DNA of 64,000 nucleotides from Halobacterium salinarum DSM 3754 (GCF_008124605.1 NZ_VRYN01000001.1:360772-424771), one strand, 5' to 3'. Shown: positions 55,081-63,947, numbered from the stretch's first letter. Numbers and translations are program-made. The notes: generated from the letters alone by a model not told the origin.

Positions 55081-56139
55081 TCAGTCGGCCGATCCGAGGA
55101 TGCCTGCGTCCCGGAGATCGTCGCCGTCGACGCTCGTGCGGTAGTCTTCTTTCTCCATGCCGTCGAAGCGGTCGACGCCGAAGTTGTCCGCGTAGAGCTC
55201 CGCGACGCGCTCGCGCTCCGCGTCGCTGAGCGCGGGCGTCTCGGAGGCGCTCGCCCACGCCTCGATGTCTGCTTTCGAGCGGAACGTCGGCGTGACGGTC
55301 GCGACCTCGTCGAAGCTCAGCAGCCACTGGATGGCCGCCTGCCCCATGGTGCGCTCGCCGTCGCGTTCGAGGAAGCGCAGCGCGTCGACTTTCTCCCAGC
55401 CGGTCTCGTACCACTCCTCCGGGCGGAACCCGCGGTGGTCGCCCTCGCCGAGTTCCGTGTCGGGGGTGACCTGCTCGTTCAGGAGGCCCGACGAGTGCGG
55501 GACACGGGGGATCAGGGACGTGGCCGCGCCCCGCTCCCGGACGGAGTCGACGAAGTGGTTGTGGACGTCCTGTTCGAGGACGTTGCCGACGTACTGCACG
55601 GAGTCGAAGGCCGCCTCGATGGCGTGATCGCCCTCGGCGAGCCAGCCGATCGAGGGGCCGAGCGCGACGCCGATGGCGTCGGCACGGCCGTCCGCGCGGA
55701 GGTCGTCAAGCAGATCCAGGACATCGGGCGTGAGTTCGTCGACGTCCGGGTTGTGCAACTGCAGCACGTCGACGTGGTCGACGCCGAGGCGGTCCATGGA
55801 CTTCTCGACGGCGTCCCGGAGGTAGTCGACGCCCATCTCCTTGGGGAGTTCGCCGTGGCCGGCCTGCGGGTTGTTGTAGAAGTCGTAGCCGACCTTGGTG
55901 GCGACGGTCATCTCGTCGCCGTGCTCGGCCAGCGCCTCCCCGAGCAGCTCCTCGCTGCGGCCGTGGCCGTAGACGTCGCCCGTGTCGAAGTACGTGATGC
56001 CGTGGTCGAGGGCGTACTCGACCATCTCCAGGGCGTCGTCCTCGTCGCGGTCGCCCCACCAGTCCGTGCCGACGACCCATGCGCCGAACCCGACTTCACT
56101 GACCTCAACGCCGGAGTCACCGAGCTCCCGATGTTGCAT
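55081..56139 (-). CDS. Aldo-keto reductase
   Basis: 352 residues. A TIM-barrel NAD(P)H-dependent oxidoreductase acting on carbonyl compounds. The catalytic tetrad is visible: Asp52 and Tyr57 (FDTGDVYGHG), Lys82 (VATKVGYDF) and His129 (LQLHNP). The cofactor region follows in the C-terminal third (TPTFRSKADIEAWASA). Closest to the bacterial/archaeal AKR groups with unassigned substrates. It is transcribed towards the small membrane-protein gene at 54873-55043. Confidence 0.9.
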   Translation of the reverse strand: MQHRELGDSGVEVSEVGFGAWVVGTDWWGDRDEDDALEMVEYALDHGITYFDTGDVYGHGRSEELLGEALAEHGDEMTVATKVGYDFYNNPQAGHGELPKEMGVDYLRDAVEKSMDRLGVDHVDVLQLHNPDVDELTPDVLDLLDDLRADGRADAIGVALGPSIGWLAEGDHAIEAAFDSVQYVGNVLEQDVHNHFVDSVRERGAATSLIPRVPHSSGLLNEQVTPDTELGEGDHRGFRPEEWYETGWEKVDALRFLERDGERTMGQAAIQWLLSFDEVATVTPTFRSKADIEAWASASETPALSDAERERVAELYADNFGVDRFDGMEKEDYRTSVDGDDLRDAGILGSAD

Positions 56140-56227
56140 GTGTCAGGGTTGGGTGTTGTGCCACTTAGCGCCGACGGTTCCAGCGACAGGGATACGGTTT
56201 CGTCGCGTGGATTCGACAGCCACGAGC

Positions 56228-56404
56228 ATGGACGACGCCCTCCAACGCAGGCTGGACCGACTGACGGTGCTGGGAGTAGGACTGCTCGTCGCGGTGGTCT
56301 CGCTCGGACTCACGACGGCCGGGGAGGAGTCCCTCGTGTCGCTGGTCAGCGTGCTCGCGGTCGCCGGCGTCGCCGCGGTGCTGCTGTCGTCAGCCACCGA
56401 CTGA
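56228..56404 (+). CDS. Small two-helix membrane protein, 58 aa
   Basis: 58 residues from the ATG at 56228 (MDDALQRRLDRLTVLGVGLL). Two hydrophobic helices (about 13-28 and 37-54, VGLLVAVVSLGLTTAG and LVSVLAVAGVAAVLL) are joined by a short acidic turn. A basic/acidic amphipathic N-terminus suggests a cytoplasmic start. It is 75 bases before the acyltransferase gene on the same strand. No known family; coding is supported by composition and clean start. Confidence 0.6.
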   Translation: MDDALQRRLDRLTVLGVGLLVAVVSLGLTTAGEESLVSLVSVLAVAGVAAVLLSSATD

Positions 56405-56478
56405 CTCCCAGCGAGACCCGTCGCGGCGGCAGCTTTCGGGACGAAAACCACTATGCCGCTGGCGGCCCACGGAACGGC

Positions 56479-57393
56479 ATGACCAAGCGACACGTCTCGC
56501 TGCCCGCGGACGCCAAGGACGTTCGTCGGGCGTTCGTGTCGGGCGTCGACGAGCGGCTGTCCGCCGCGGAGACGCCCGACGAGCTGGCCACGGCCGTCAC
56601 GGGGACGCTCGCGGACCTCCGCGGCGAGCGGGACGCCTACGAGGCCTGGCGGGACGGCGACGACGTCCGGCCGGCCGCGGCGGCGCGGCTGGCAACCCTC
56701 GACCCCCGGAACGCCAGCCTCGAATCGGAGTATTACGCCGAGAAAGACGAGGCGGCGTTCGCGCGCTCGAAACCCCTGCAGTGGCTGTGGCGGCAGTTCG
56801 ACACCACGCCGCTGGCGGACAACGTCGACGTCGCGCTCCCGTTCCGCCGGATGCTCGCGGGCCACCTGTTCGCCGGCGTCGGCGAGGACGTGCGGCTGTT
56901 CAAGGGCATCACGATGACCTACGGCCACAACATCGAACTCGGTGACAACGCGGTCGTTCACGACGGCGTGCACCTCGACGACCGCGGCGAGCTCGTGGTC
57001 GGGGCGCGGGCCAGCGTGAGCAACGGCGCACACCTCTACACGCACGACCACGACGTGGTCGACCAGACCGACGTGACGAACTACCGCACCGAGATCGGTG
57101 CCGACGCGCGGGTGACCCAGGGCGCGCTCGTGCGGGCGGGGGTCCGCGTTGGGGAGAACGCGCTCGTCGGCTCCCGGTCGGTCGTACAGGGCGACGTGCC
57201 GGCCCACCACATTGCGGTCGGGAGCCCGGCGGAGAGCGTGCGCGTGAAGCCGGGGTGGGAGGCGGTCGCCGCGCCCCTGGATGCGGGCGGCGAACGCCGG
57301 CAGGCCGAGCGCCGACTCGACGACGCGGTGCCGGCCGACGCCGCCGTGTACGACGAGTTCCAGCGGGACCGCTCGCCACCGGGCGAACGCTAA
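56479..57393 (+). CDS. Hexapeptide-repeat acyltransferase
   Basis: 304 residues from the ATG at 56479. The N-terminal ~90 residues include a maltose/galactoside-acetyltransferase-type lead (SLESEYYAEKDEAAFARSKP). A left-handed beta-helix covers about 130-245, with hexapeptide steps (ITMTYGHNIELGDNAVVHDGVHL, GARASVSNGAHLYTHDHDV, VRVGENALVGSRSVVQGDVP). THDHD holds the probable catalytic His. It likely transfers an acetyl or other acyl group to a sugar or similar substrate. The C-terminal ~55 residues are a charged tail. Confidence 0.85.
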   Translation: MTKRHVSLPADAKDVRRAFVSGVDERLSAAETPDELATAVTGTLADLRGERDAYEAWRDGDDVRPAAAARLATLDPRNASLESEYYAEKDEAAFARSKPLQWLWRQFDTTPLADNVDVALPFRRMLAGHLFAGVGEDVRLFKGITMTYGHNIELGDNAVVHDGVHLDDRGELVVGARASVSNGAHLYTHDHDVVDQTDVTNYRTEIGADARVTQGALVRAGVRVGENALVGSRSVVQGDVPAHHIAVGSPAESVRVKPGWEAVAAPLDAGGERRQAERRLDDAVPADAAVYDEFQRDRSPPGER

Positions 57394-57419
57394 AGAGCCT
57401 GGCCGTGGTAGCACGGCGC

Positions 57420-57665
57420 ATGGAGTGGGCGCCATTCCTGCTCGCGATGGTCGTGGTTGCGGTGCTCCAGATCGCGGTGTGGCGGCGCATCCAGCGCGGC
57501 GACATCGGTGTCACCGAGGTGGCACCACAACCCCCGGACCGGGACGCCAACCAGCGCGCGGACGACGACCCGACCCCGACCGCGGCGACGTGTCCGGCTT
57601 GCGGCACGGAAAACGACTCCGGATACGACTTCTGTCGGCGCTGCGTGCGGTCACTACAGCCGTGA
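57420..57665 (+). CDS. Membrane-anchored zinc-ribbon protein, 81 aa
   Basis: 81 residues: one N-terminal membrane segment (APFLLAMVVVAVLQIAVW, 4-21), an acidic Pro-rich linker, then a zinc ribbon CPACG ... CRRC (about 58-75) with a cytoplasmic orientation expected. Its stop overlaps the next gene's GTG as GTGA, so it is coupled to the Nmad3 gene. Similar short ribbon proteins are common in haloarchaea and mostly uncharacterised. Confidence 0.75.
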   Translation: MEWAPFLLAMVVVAVLQIAVWRRIQRGDIGVTEVAPQPPDRDANQRADDDPTPTAATCPACGTENDSGYDFCRRCVRSLQP

Positions 57666-58375
57666 CCACAGGAGTCGCGATCAACGTCGCCGCGAACACG
57701 AACCAGCCGGGGTTCCGCGGGCCGCTGCGAGCCGACGGCTCGTTCGTCTACGTTCCTATCCCCGAGCCCGAACCGACCGCCGGCTCGGTGCCGACGTACG
57801 CCGACCTCGATCTCCCGATCACGATCCCGCCGGACCTGCGGGATACGCCCGTGCACCTCGATCCGTCGTTCGCCGAGTACCCGTGCTGTGAGCGGTACAC
57901 CTACGGCGACCCGCATGACCTGAAAGCCCGGCCGCTGCTGGAACTGTCGGCCGGCGACGACGTCTACTTCTACGCCACGCTGGACGCCCCCGACGACCCC
58001 GCCGCCTGGATGGCGGCCGACTGGGGGGCGTACCTCATCGGCGAGTTCGCGCTCGCCCGCGACCCGCTGCCCGGCGACGAGTACGCAGCCCTGTCGGCCG
58101 ACGAGCGGGCGGCGTTCGCGGGGAACGCTCACTGCCACCGTGACCCCTTCGACGCCGCGGTCCTGCTCGCTGGCGACCCCGACGCCTCGCGGCTGTACGA
58201 CACTGCGGTCCCGTTAAGCGGGGCGCAAGGCACTGAAGCGAACCGAGCGGTCACCGAGTGGTCGGCGGACTCCGGGCGGGGGCCGTGGTGGCGTCGCCCG
58301 CTCCGGTACGACACCGCCGGAGCCAGCCGCCTCCGCGAATGGATCGGGCGTGACACGTATCCCGCGGTGCGGTGA
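57662..58375 (+). CDS. Nmad3-like (nucleotide-modification-associated) protein
   Basis: 237 residues from the GTG at 57662. The N-terminus has GVAINVAANTNQPGFRGPLR and FVYVPIPEPEP, and then PTYADLDLP and YPCCERYTYGDPHDLK; this fits the Nmad3 pattern, a domain named from its association with DNA-modification and phage operons. Later ALARDPLPGDE and GNAHCHRDPFDAAVLLAGDPDASRLY follow. Biochemical function is unknown. No methyltransferase, base-modifying enzyme or restriction gene is next to it here. The four-base GTGA overlap couples it to the zinc-ribbon membrane protein. Confidence 0.7.
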   Translation: MTTGVAINVAANTNQPGFRGPLRADGSFVYVPIPEPEPTAGSVPTYADLDLPITIPPDLRDTPVHLDPSFAEYPCCERYTYGDPHDLKARPLLELSAGDDVYFYATLDAPDDPAAWMAADWGAYLIGEFALARDPLPGDEYAALSADERAAFAGNAHCHRDPFDAAVLLAGDPDASRLYDTAVPLSGAQGTEANRAVTEWSADSGRGPWWRRPLRYDTAGASRLREWIGRDTYPAVR

Positions 58376-58415
58376 TCGCCTCCAGTCTCGGCTGCCCCAC
58401 GGCAGCCGTGCGCGG

Positions 58416-58808
58416 CTACCTGACGGACGCCTCGACGGCCACTCCGTCGCGGCGCTCGTAGCGGTTCGCGTCGGTGAGCGCGAACACCCGCAGTTCGACG
58501 ACCAACCGGCCGGCGTCGAGTGTCGCCCGCAACACCGGGCCGCGGCCCGTCACGACGACGTACGGCGGTGCTGCCACCGGCTCCGCTGGCAGCTCGCCGC
58601 CGGCCGCCGACACGGCCGCGGCAAGCACCCCGGGCAGCGAAGCAAGCACGCCGCGGTCGGTGAGCCGCGACTCCAGGGCCGCGCCGAGTCGGGGGCCACT
58701 GGACGCGGCGGCTGCGTCGACGGCGTCCGCAGCGGCCCCGACGGCCGCGAGCACGTCGGCGTGAGCGGTGCACACGTGCTCGCGGGCAGCGCTGGCGTCA
58801 AGTGCCAT
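58416..58808 (-). CDS. Haloarchaeal hypothetical protein, 130 aa
   Basis: 130 residues from the ATG at 58808. Ala-rich helices (HADVLAAVGAAADAVDAA, then SLPGVLAAAVSAAG) precede a beta stretch (PPYVVVTGRGPVLRATLDAGRLVVELRVFAL) ending RDGVAVEASVR. No signal, cysteine or catalytic motif is visible. A start at 58868 would add 20 residues and cannot be excluded. Unknown family; composition supports coding. Confidence 0.65.
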   Translation of the reverse strand: MALDASAAREHVCTAHADVLAAVGAAADAVDAAAASSGPRLGAALESRLTDRGVLASLPGVLAAAVSAAGGELPAEPVAAPPYVVVTGRGPVLRATLDAGRLVVELRVFALTDANRYERRDGVAVEASVR

Positions 58809-58916
58809 GACGCATCGTCCCAGCGCCCGCGACAAGAGGGTTCCGGCGTGGGCGACCGCCACAGCCACAGCTATCGGGGGTCAGTCGGCGCTCGGCAGAA
58901 CCGGGCGCGTGAAGGA

Positions 58917-58987
58917 TGCGCTGGCCGGGAATTGAACCCGGGCTATGAGCTTGGGAAGCTCATGTCCTACCACTAGACCACCAGCGC
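58917..58987 (-). tRNA. tRNA-Gly (anticodon CCC)
   Basis: A 71-base cloverleaf on the minus strand. Acceptor GCGCTGG pairs with CCAGCGC, discriminator A. The D-arm is GTCTAGTGGTAGGAC with A14-G15. The anticodon stem TGAGC/GCTCA encloses TTCCCAA, anticodon CCC. T-arm CCGGG-TTCAATT-CCCGG. The variable loop is four bases. CCA is not encoded and no intron is seen. Confidence 0.95.
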
Positions 58988-59117
58988 GCGCCGCGCTCGA
59001 ACAGCGGTGATCCATCGTTGACTGTGGTGGCACTTCAACGTAGCGTTTGGCGGACGCCGGCGTGTGGACGAGTGACTAGCCGCGGGGATTTTACTGCTCG
59101 GGCCAAACCTAGAGACG

Positions 59118-59924
59118 ATGAGCGCCCCAGACACCGTTTCGCCACTCGACCTGCGGTTCTCCGCGGCCGAGCTCGCCGAGCGCCGCGACCGCATCCAGTC
59201 GTTCATCCGAGACACCGTCGCGGCGGCGGGCGCCGAGCGCTGCGTGCTCGGGCTGTCCGGCGGCATCGACTCGACGACCGTTGCACACCTCACCGTCGAC
59301 GAACTCGGTGCCGACGCCCTCCACGGGCTCGTGATGCCGGGCGCGGTGTCCCGCGACCAGAACATGAGCGACGCCGAGCGGGTCGCCGAAGACCTCGGCA
59401 TCGAGTACGACGTCGTGGAGATCGATCCGTTCGTGACCCAGCTGACCGACGTGTTCCCGGACGCGGCCGGCGACGAAGTCGCGGTCGGGAACGCGCGAGC
59501 GCGGACGCGCGCCGTGATCAACTACTTCGTCGCGAACCACGGCGACGGTGTCGTACTCGGGACGGGCAACCGCGCGGAGGCGATGACCGGCTACTACACC
59601 AAGTACGGCGACCAGGCCGTGGACTGCAACCCCATCGGGAACCTCTACAAGATGCAGGTGCGACAGCTCGCCCGCGACCTGGGCGTGCCCGAGGACCTCG
59701 TGACGAAAGCCCCGACCGCGGAGCTGTGGGCCGACCAGACCGACGCAGGGGAGCTCGGCGTTGACTACGACACCATCGACGCCGTGCTCGCGGTGCACGT
59801 CGACGGCGGCCTCCCAGCGAGCGCGACGGCCACCCACCTCGACATCGACCCGTCAGTGGTCGAGACCGTCCGGGACCTCTACGGGGCCAGCAAACACAAG
59901 CGCGCGATGCCGCCGGCCCCCTAA
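59118..59924 (+). CDS. nadE: NAD+ synthetase
   Basis: 268 residues. Amidates nicotinic acid adenine dinucleotide to NAD+. The PP-loop SGGIDS is at 47-52 in VLGLSGGIDSTTVA. Other landmarks are VLGTGNRAEAMTGYYTKYGD, CNPIGNLYKMQVRQLARDLG and KAPTAELWADQTDAGELG. No glutaminase domain is fused, so ammonia is the likely nitrogen donor. The stop overlaps the stop of the convergent enoyl-CoA hydratase gene by four bases. Confidence 0.95.
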   Translation: MSAPDTVSPLDLRFSAAELAERRDRIQSFIRDTVAAAGAERCVLGLSGGIDSTTVAHLTVDELGADALHGLVMPGAVSRDQNMSDAERVAEDLGIEYDVVEIDPFVTQLTDVFPDAAGDEVAVGNARARTRAVINYFVANHGDGVVLGTGNRAEAMTGYYTKYGDQAVDCNPIGNLYKMQVRQLARDLGVPEDLVTKAPTAELWADQTDAGELGVDYDTIDAVLAVHVDGGLPASATATHLDIDPSVVETVRDLYGASKHKRAMPPAP

Positions 59925-60595
59925 CGCGGCTCCGCGTGGAGTCGGCCGAACGCCGCGGCCTCCCGTTCGTCGGTCGCCGCTTGGCTGCCGTTCTGGCCCA
60001 GCAGTGCCTGCAGCTCTCGCAGCGCGTCGGGGTCGTTGGCGGCGATCTCGTCGGCGACCGCGCGCGGGTCCTCGACGATCCGGGACACCAACCCCATCGC
60101 ACGGGCGTCGGCGGCGTCGACGGTGCGCCCGGACAGCGAGAGGTCGGCGGCGTGCGTGGTGCCGACCGCCTGCCGGAGGCGTCGCGTGCCGCCCCACGCG
60201 CCGAACAGCCCGAGCGTCACGCCGGTCTCGGCGAACGACGCGGCCGGCGTGCAGACGCGCACGTCGCAGGCGAGCGCGAGCTCCACACCGCCCCCGCGGG
60301 CTGGACCGTCGACCCCCGCGACAACCACGGCGTCGGCGTCCGCGATGGCGTTCATGGTTCGCTGGCCGCGGCGGGCGAACGCCGCCCCCGTGTCGCCGTC
60401 GAGGTCCGCGACGACATCGAGGTCCGAGCCCGCGCAGAACGCCGTGCCGGCTCCATGCAGGTAGACCACCGGCTGGGAGGCCGCGGTCACTGCGTCGGCC
60501 AGCGCCGTCACCCCCTGGCGCGTGAGCGCGTTCCTGGCGTCGGGCCGGTCGAGTGTGATCTCGCGGACGGCGTCGCCGTCGGTGATCGAGAGCAT
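59921..60595 (-). CDS. Enoyl-CoA hydratase/isomerase family protein
   Basis: 224 residues from the ATG at 60595 (MLSITDGDAVREITLDRPDARNAL). A crotonase-fold protein. The oxyanion-hole segments are HGAGTAFCAGSDLDVV and GVDGPARGGGVELALACD, and FAETGVTLGLFGAWGGTRRLRQAVG contains a conserved Glu near residue 123. It may hydrate enoyl-CoA or act in a related acyl-CoA reaction. It is somewhat shorter than typical (~260). Substrate not predictable. Confidence 0.87.
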   Translation of the reverse strand: MLSITDGDAVREITLDRPDARNALTRQGVTALADAVTAASQPVVYLHGAGTAFCAGSDLDVVADLDGDTGAAFARRGQRTMNAIADADAVVVAGVDGPARGGGVELALACDVRVCTPAASFAETGVTLGLFGAWGGTRRLRQAVGTTHAADLSLSGRTVDAADARAMGLVSRIVEDPRAVADEIAANDPDALRELQALLGQNGSQAATDEREAAAFGRLHAEPR

Positions 60596-60654
60596 GCCAA
60601 TACGTGGTAGTACTTTCCAAAGGTCTTTGCCGTTCGCTCCGCTAGGCGGGTGTG

Positions 60655-61320
60655 ATGGAGGAGGCCGAACAGGCACGTGCAGCCGCCAGAGAGGCCATTA
60701 CTGACGTTACGCCGGACGGGCTCCAAACAGTCATCGACGACCACGTGGTGTCGTCGTCGATGCTTCCCGGGGTGTTGACGCTGCTGAGCGCGCGTGTCGT
60801 CGACGGCGCTGTCGACGAGCACGCCATCGCCCAGCGCGCGGCCGGCGTGCAGCTCATCTACGACGGCCTCCGGGTGACGCGAGGCCTCGTGAGCGCGGAG
60901 CCGTGGACGGCGGCCGACGCACCCGACGACCCCGGCGACGACCTCGACATTCTCGCCGCGGACGTGCTGGTCGCCCGGGGCTTCCGGCTGCTGGCGCGCA
61001 CGGAGGCCGCCGACCAGGCGGTCGAAACAGTGCGGGCGTTCGGCCGCGAGCAGACCGACAGGCACGCCGACCGCGCGCCCACCGACCGCTGCCTGGAGGC
61101 CAACGTCTTCGAGTTGGCGGCCATCGCGGGCGGGTCCGCGACGGGCAGCGACCCGCCGGTGGCGCTCCGGCAGTATCTCGTCGGCCTCGCGGACAACCAC
61201 GGCGAGCCGCTGCCGGCGGCCGCGGACGCGCTCCCCGAGCGCGTCGCGGAGATCATGGCGCGCGTCGGCTCCGTGCAGTCCGACGATCGTGTCGGCACGC
61301 CGCCAGGTATCGAGCGCTGA
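60655..61320 (+). CDS. Helical haloarchaeal protein (DUF7114-like), 221 aa
   Basis: 221 residues from the ATG at 60655; a GTG one codon earlier is an alternative start. All-helical pattern with PGVLTLLSARVVDGAVDE, RAAGVQLIYDGLRVTRGLV, ILAADVLVARGFRLLARTEAA and ANVFELAAIAGG. The arrangement of short helices with conserved Asp/Arg near substrate-type pockets is reminiscent of isoprenoid-synthase-like helical bundles but lacks the DDxxD motif. Probably family DUF7114. Function unknown. It is divergent from the enoyl-CoA hydratase gene. Confidence 0.75.
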   Translation: MEEAEQARAAAREAITDVTPDGLQTVIDDHVVSSSMLPGVLTLLSARVVDGAVDEHAIAQRAAGVQLIYDGLRVTRGLVSAEPWTAADAPDDPGDDLDILAADVLVARGFRLLARTEAADQAVETVRAFGREQTDRHADRAPTDRCLEANVFELAAIAGGSATGSDPPVALRQYLVGLADNHGEPLPAAADALPERVAEIMARVGSVQSDDRVGTPPGIER

Positions 61321-61365
61321 ATCGAAACGCATAAAGTCACTTCCGGACCTTCAATCGTAATGCGT

Positions 61366-61437
61366 GCCTGGGTAGCTTAGCGGTAAAGCGCGTCCTTGGT
61401 AAGGACGAGACCCCGGATTCAAATTCCGGCCTAGGCT
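61366..61437 (+). tRNA. tRNA-Thr (anticodon GGU)
   Basis: A 72-base cloverleaf. Acceptor GCCTGGG pairs with CCTAGGC (one G-U pair), discriminator T. D-arm GCTTAGCGGTAAAGC with A14-G15. Anticodon stem CGTCC/GGACG holds loop TTGGTAA, anticodon GGT. T-arm CCGGA-TTCAAAT-TCCGG. No encoded CCA and no intron. It decodes ACC and ACU. Confidence 0.96.
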
Positions 61438-61575
61438 TTTCCTGCGGGCGACGAAGCGAGTGCGTAGCCGTGGCTCTGGACCCACCGGCTCCGGGGACGA
61501 CGTGCAGGTCTGGGACCTCGTGAGGTGACACGCCGTCGTTGAACGCTCAAGTGTGGGGCTGACGTACCCCCGGAT

Positions 61576-61812
61576 ATGGACGCCGAAACTGTCGAAGCCT
61601 ACAACGGGAACACGGTGGAGATCGCGCCCCAGCGGCCCCTGGAGTCCGGCGGCGCGCGCGTCGAGGTGACCGACGCGGACGGCACCGAGTGGGAGCTGGA
61701 CGTCGAGCGCGACGGCAGCTACGAGGTGGTGGCGTCCTGGAACGCGGACGGCGACCTCGCGGACGTGGCGGTGCCGGCGTACGTCGAGGATCTGCTGTCG
61801 CGGCTCGGCTAG
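61576..61812 (+). CDS. Small acidic beta-rich protein, 78 aa
   Basis: 78 residues (MDAETVEAYNGNTVEIAPQRP). Alternating beta strands (ARVEVTDADGTEWELDVERD, then GSYEVVASWNADGDLADVAV) and a C-terminal helix (AYVEDLLSRLG). Strongly acidic as expected in a haloarchaeon. No family recognised. It follows tRNA-Thr after 138 bases and its stop overlaps that of the convergent response-regulator gene by four bases. Confidence 0.7.
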   Translation: MDAETVEAYNGNTVEIAPQRPLESGGARVEVTDADGTEWELDVERDGSYEVVASWNADGDLADVAVPAYVEDLLSRLG

Positions 61813-62408
61813 AAGAGGCGCGCGAACTCGTCGCCCAGCGCGTCGGTGGACGTGCCGGCGGCGTCGAGTGCCGCGTCGGCGGCCTCCGACAGCGTGGCTT
61901 TGCGCTCGCGGAGGCGCTGGTATTCGTCGTTGTCCGCGAGCGCGCGCTCCGAGAGCTGGGCTTCCAGGGTGGCGAGTTTCTGCGTGACGCGGTAGAGTTC
62001 GTCGATGGAGTCGTCGTACTGGTTGAGCGTGCGCAGGCGCGCAACCACGTCGTGGAGGGTGTCGCCGTCGACGGGCTTCTGGATGTACTCGTCGAAGGGC
62101 ATCTCGACGATGTCGAAGTCGGGGTCGATGCCGGTCACCATCGCCACGCGGATGTCCAGGGCGCGCTCGCGGAGCGCGGCGAGCACTTCGTCGCCGGTCA
62201 TGGTGGGCATCTGGCGGTCCAGCAGCGCGACCGAAACGTCGTCGTCGGCGGCCTCCAGTGCGGCCGCTCCGCTGGTGGCTGTGCGGACCTCGTAGTCGTC
62301 TTCGAGCCAGAGCGCGAAGGCTTCGGCGACGCGTGGTTCGTCGTCGACAACGAGGACGACGGGCTCGGTCGAGCGCATCTCGGACTGGTCGGGGTGTGTC
62401 TCGGTCAT
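61809..62408 (-). CDS. Response regulator with HalX domain
   Basis: 199 residues. The receiver domain (about 15-130) has the acidic pair at DDE (22-24), the phosphoacceptor Asp64 in LLDRQMPTMTGDE and Lys111 in YIQKPVD. The C-terminal ~60 residues (SIDELYRVTQKLATLEAQLSE ... EYQRLRERK) are the coiled-coil HalX domain typical of haloarchaeal regulators. There is no DNA-binding domain, so it probably acts by protein contact. Its ATG overlaps the upstream kinase stop (ATGA), making them a coupled two-component pair. Confidence 0.9.
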   Translation of the reverse strand: MTETHPDQSEMRSTEPVVLVVDDEPRVAEAFALWLEDDYEVRTATSGAAALEAADDDVSVALLDRQMPTMTGDEVLAALRERALDIRVAMVTGIDPDFDIVEMPFDEYIQKPVDGDTLHDVVARLRTLNQYDDSIDELYRVTQKLATLEAQLSERALADNDEYQRLRERKATLSEAADAALDAAGTSTDALGDEFARLF

Positions 62409-63925
62409 TGTGTGTGGATCGTGAATCGCGCGCCGCCGCTGTCGCTGGTGGTTGCGTCGATCGTCCAGCCGTGTGCGGTGGCGATGTCGCGGACGATGCT
62501 GAGGCCGAAGCCGGTGCCGTCGGTGTCGGTCGTGTATCCGTAGTCGAACAGCTGTGCGGTGTCGGTGTCACCGAAGCCGTCGCCGTCGTCGGCGACGAAG
62601 AACCCGCCGCTGTCAGCGCCGGTGAGCGCGCCGACCGTGACCGTGACGTCGTCGCCGCCGTGTGCGACGGCGTTCCCGAAGAGGTTCTCGAAGAGCGTGC
62701 GCAGGCGCTCGGGGTCGGCGTTGAGCGTCGGCAGATCCGGGGCCGTCGACAGTGACGCGGTGGGTGCGCCGGCCGTCGACCACGCGTCGGCGGCGACCGA
62801 CGCGACGGGGACGGGCTCGGTTTCGCCGACCGTCTGGCCGTGTTTCGCGAGCGTGAGCACGTCCGCGATGAGCGCGTCCATGCGGTCGAGGGCGGCGGTG
62901 AGATCCGTCAGCGCGTCGTCGTCGCCGGCCTTTGCGAGTGCGACCGTGGCGCGGGCGGTCTGGAGTGGGTCCCGGAGGTCGTGGGAGACGATGCTGGCGA
63001 ACCGTTCGAGCTGTTCGTTCTGCCGTTCGCGTTCGGCTTCGCGCGTGGCGCGTTCGAGTGCGGCTTGGGTGTTCGCGGCGAGCAGTTCGATGAGGCGGCT
63101 GGTGTGGTCGTCGAACGCCACGTCGTCGGTGTCCCCGACGAGGAGGACGCCGTGCTCGCCGAGCGGGGCGGCGTACTCGGCGATCATGGGGCCGTCGGGG
63201 TCGTGGACGGGGGTGGTGGCGTCCGCGTCGGCGTGGTAGACCGCCGAGTCGTTGGTCTCGAAGGCATGCCAGGCGAGCGAGCCCGCTGAGAGGGCGGGTG
63301 GGTCCGCGAACAGCGCCGCCGCGGCGTCGCTTTGCGCGACCGGTCGGAGCACGCCGGTGGCGTCGTCACACCGGTACAGGGACGCCACCGGGAAGCCGAT
63401 GATGTCGACGGCGGCTCCGACCACGTGGTCGCCGATGGCACCGGGGGTGCGGGCCTGCATGAGGGTGTGCGTGATGTCTTGGAGCGATTCGAGCGTGGCT
63501 GCGTAGGCTTTCTGGCGGGAGACGTCGCGCATGATCCCGGAGAAGGCGCGGACCCCGTTGTGGACGTGTTCTTCGAACGTGATGGACAGCTGGATCTCGT
63601 GGCCGTCGGCATGCTGGCCGGGCATTTCGATGGCGTTCCAGTCGAGTCGGCGATCCCCCGTTTCGAGGTAGTGGTCGACGGCGTCGAAGTGGGCGTCGTG
63701 GAACCGCGGTGGCATGATGGTCGTGAGCGAGTCCCCGATCAGGTCGTCGGGGCGGTAGCCGAGGACGCGGTGGACGCCCTGGTTGGCGTACCGGATGGTG
63801 CTGTCGTCGTCGATGGTGACGATCGCGTCCGAGCCGTGTTCGACCAGCGAGCGAAAAAACCCGGCGTCGTCGACGAGCGCGTCGAGACCGGTATCAGTGT
63901 CGGCGGACGGCCCGGGGGCGGCCAT
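62405..63925 (-). CDS. PAS-GAF sensor histidine kinase
   Basis: 506 residues from the ATG at 63925. An N-terminal PAS domain (about 20-140, with IVTIDDDSTIRYANQGVHRVLGY), a GAF domain (about 150-295), a HisKA dimerisation domain with His315 in SIVSHDLRDPLQ, and a HATPase domain with N-box FENLFGNAVAHGG, G1 ADDGDGFG and G2 TGFGLSIV. There is no membrane segment, so it senses a cytoplasmic signal. It is co-translated with the HalX regulator. A TATA-like box is at 63948-63956. Confidence 0.93.
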   Translation of the reverse strand: MAAPGPSADTDTGLDALVDDAGFFRSLVEHGSDAIVTIDDDSTIRYANQGVHRVLGYRPDDLIGDSLTTIMPPRFHDAHFDAVDHYLETGDRRLDWNAIEMPGQHADGHEIQLSITFEEHVHNGVRAFSGIMRDVSRQKAYAATLESLQDITHTLMQARTPGAIGDHVVGAAVDIIGFPVASLYRCDDATGVLRPVAQSDAAAALFADPPALSAGSLAWHAFETNDSAVYHADADATTPVHDPDGPMIAEYAAPLGEHGVLLVGDTDDVAFDDHTSRLIELLAANTQAALERATREAERERQNEQLERFASIVSHDLRDPLQTARATVALAKAGDDDALTDLTAALDRMDALIADVLTLAKHGQTVGETEPVPVASVAADAWSTAGAPTASLSTAPDLPTLNADPERLRTLFENLFGNAVAHGGDDVTVTVGALTGADSGGFFVADDGDGFGDTDTAQLFDYGYTTDTDGTGFGLSIVRDIATAHGWTIDATTSDSGGARFTIHTQ

Positions 63926-63947
63926 GGGTGGAGTGGGTGCTGGATGG

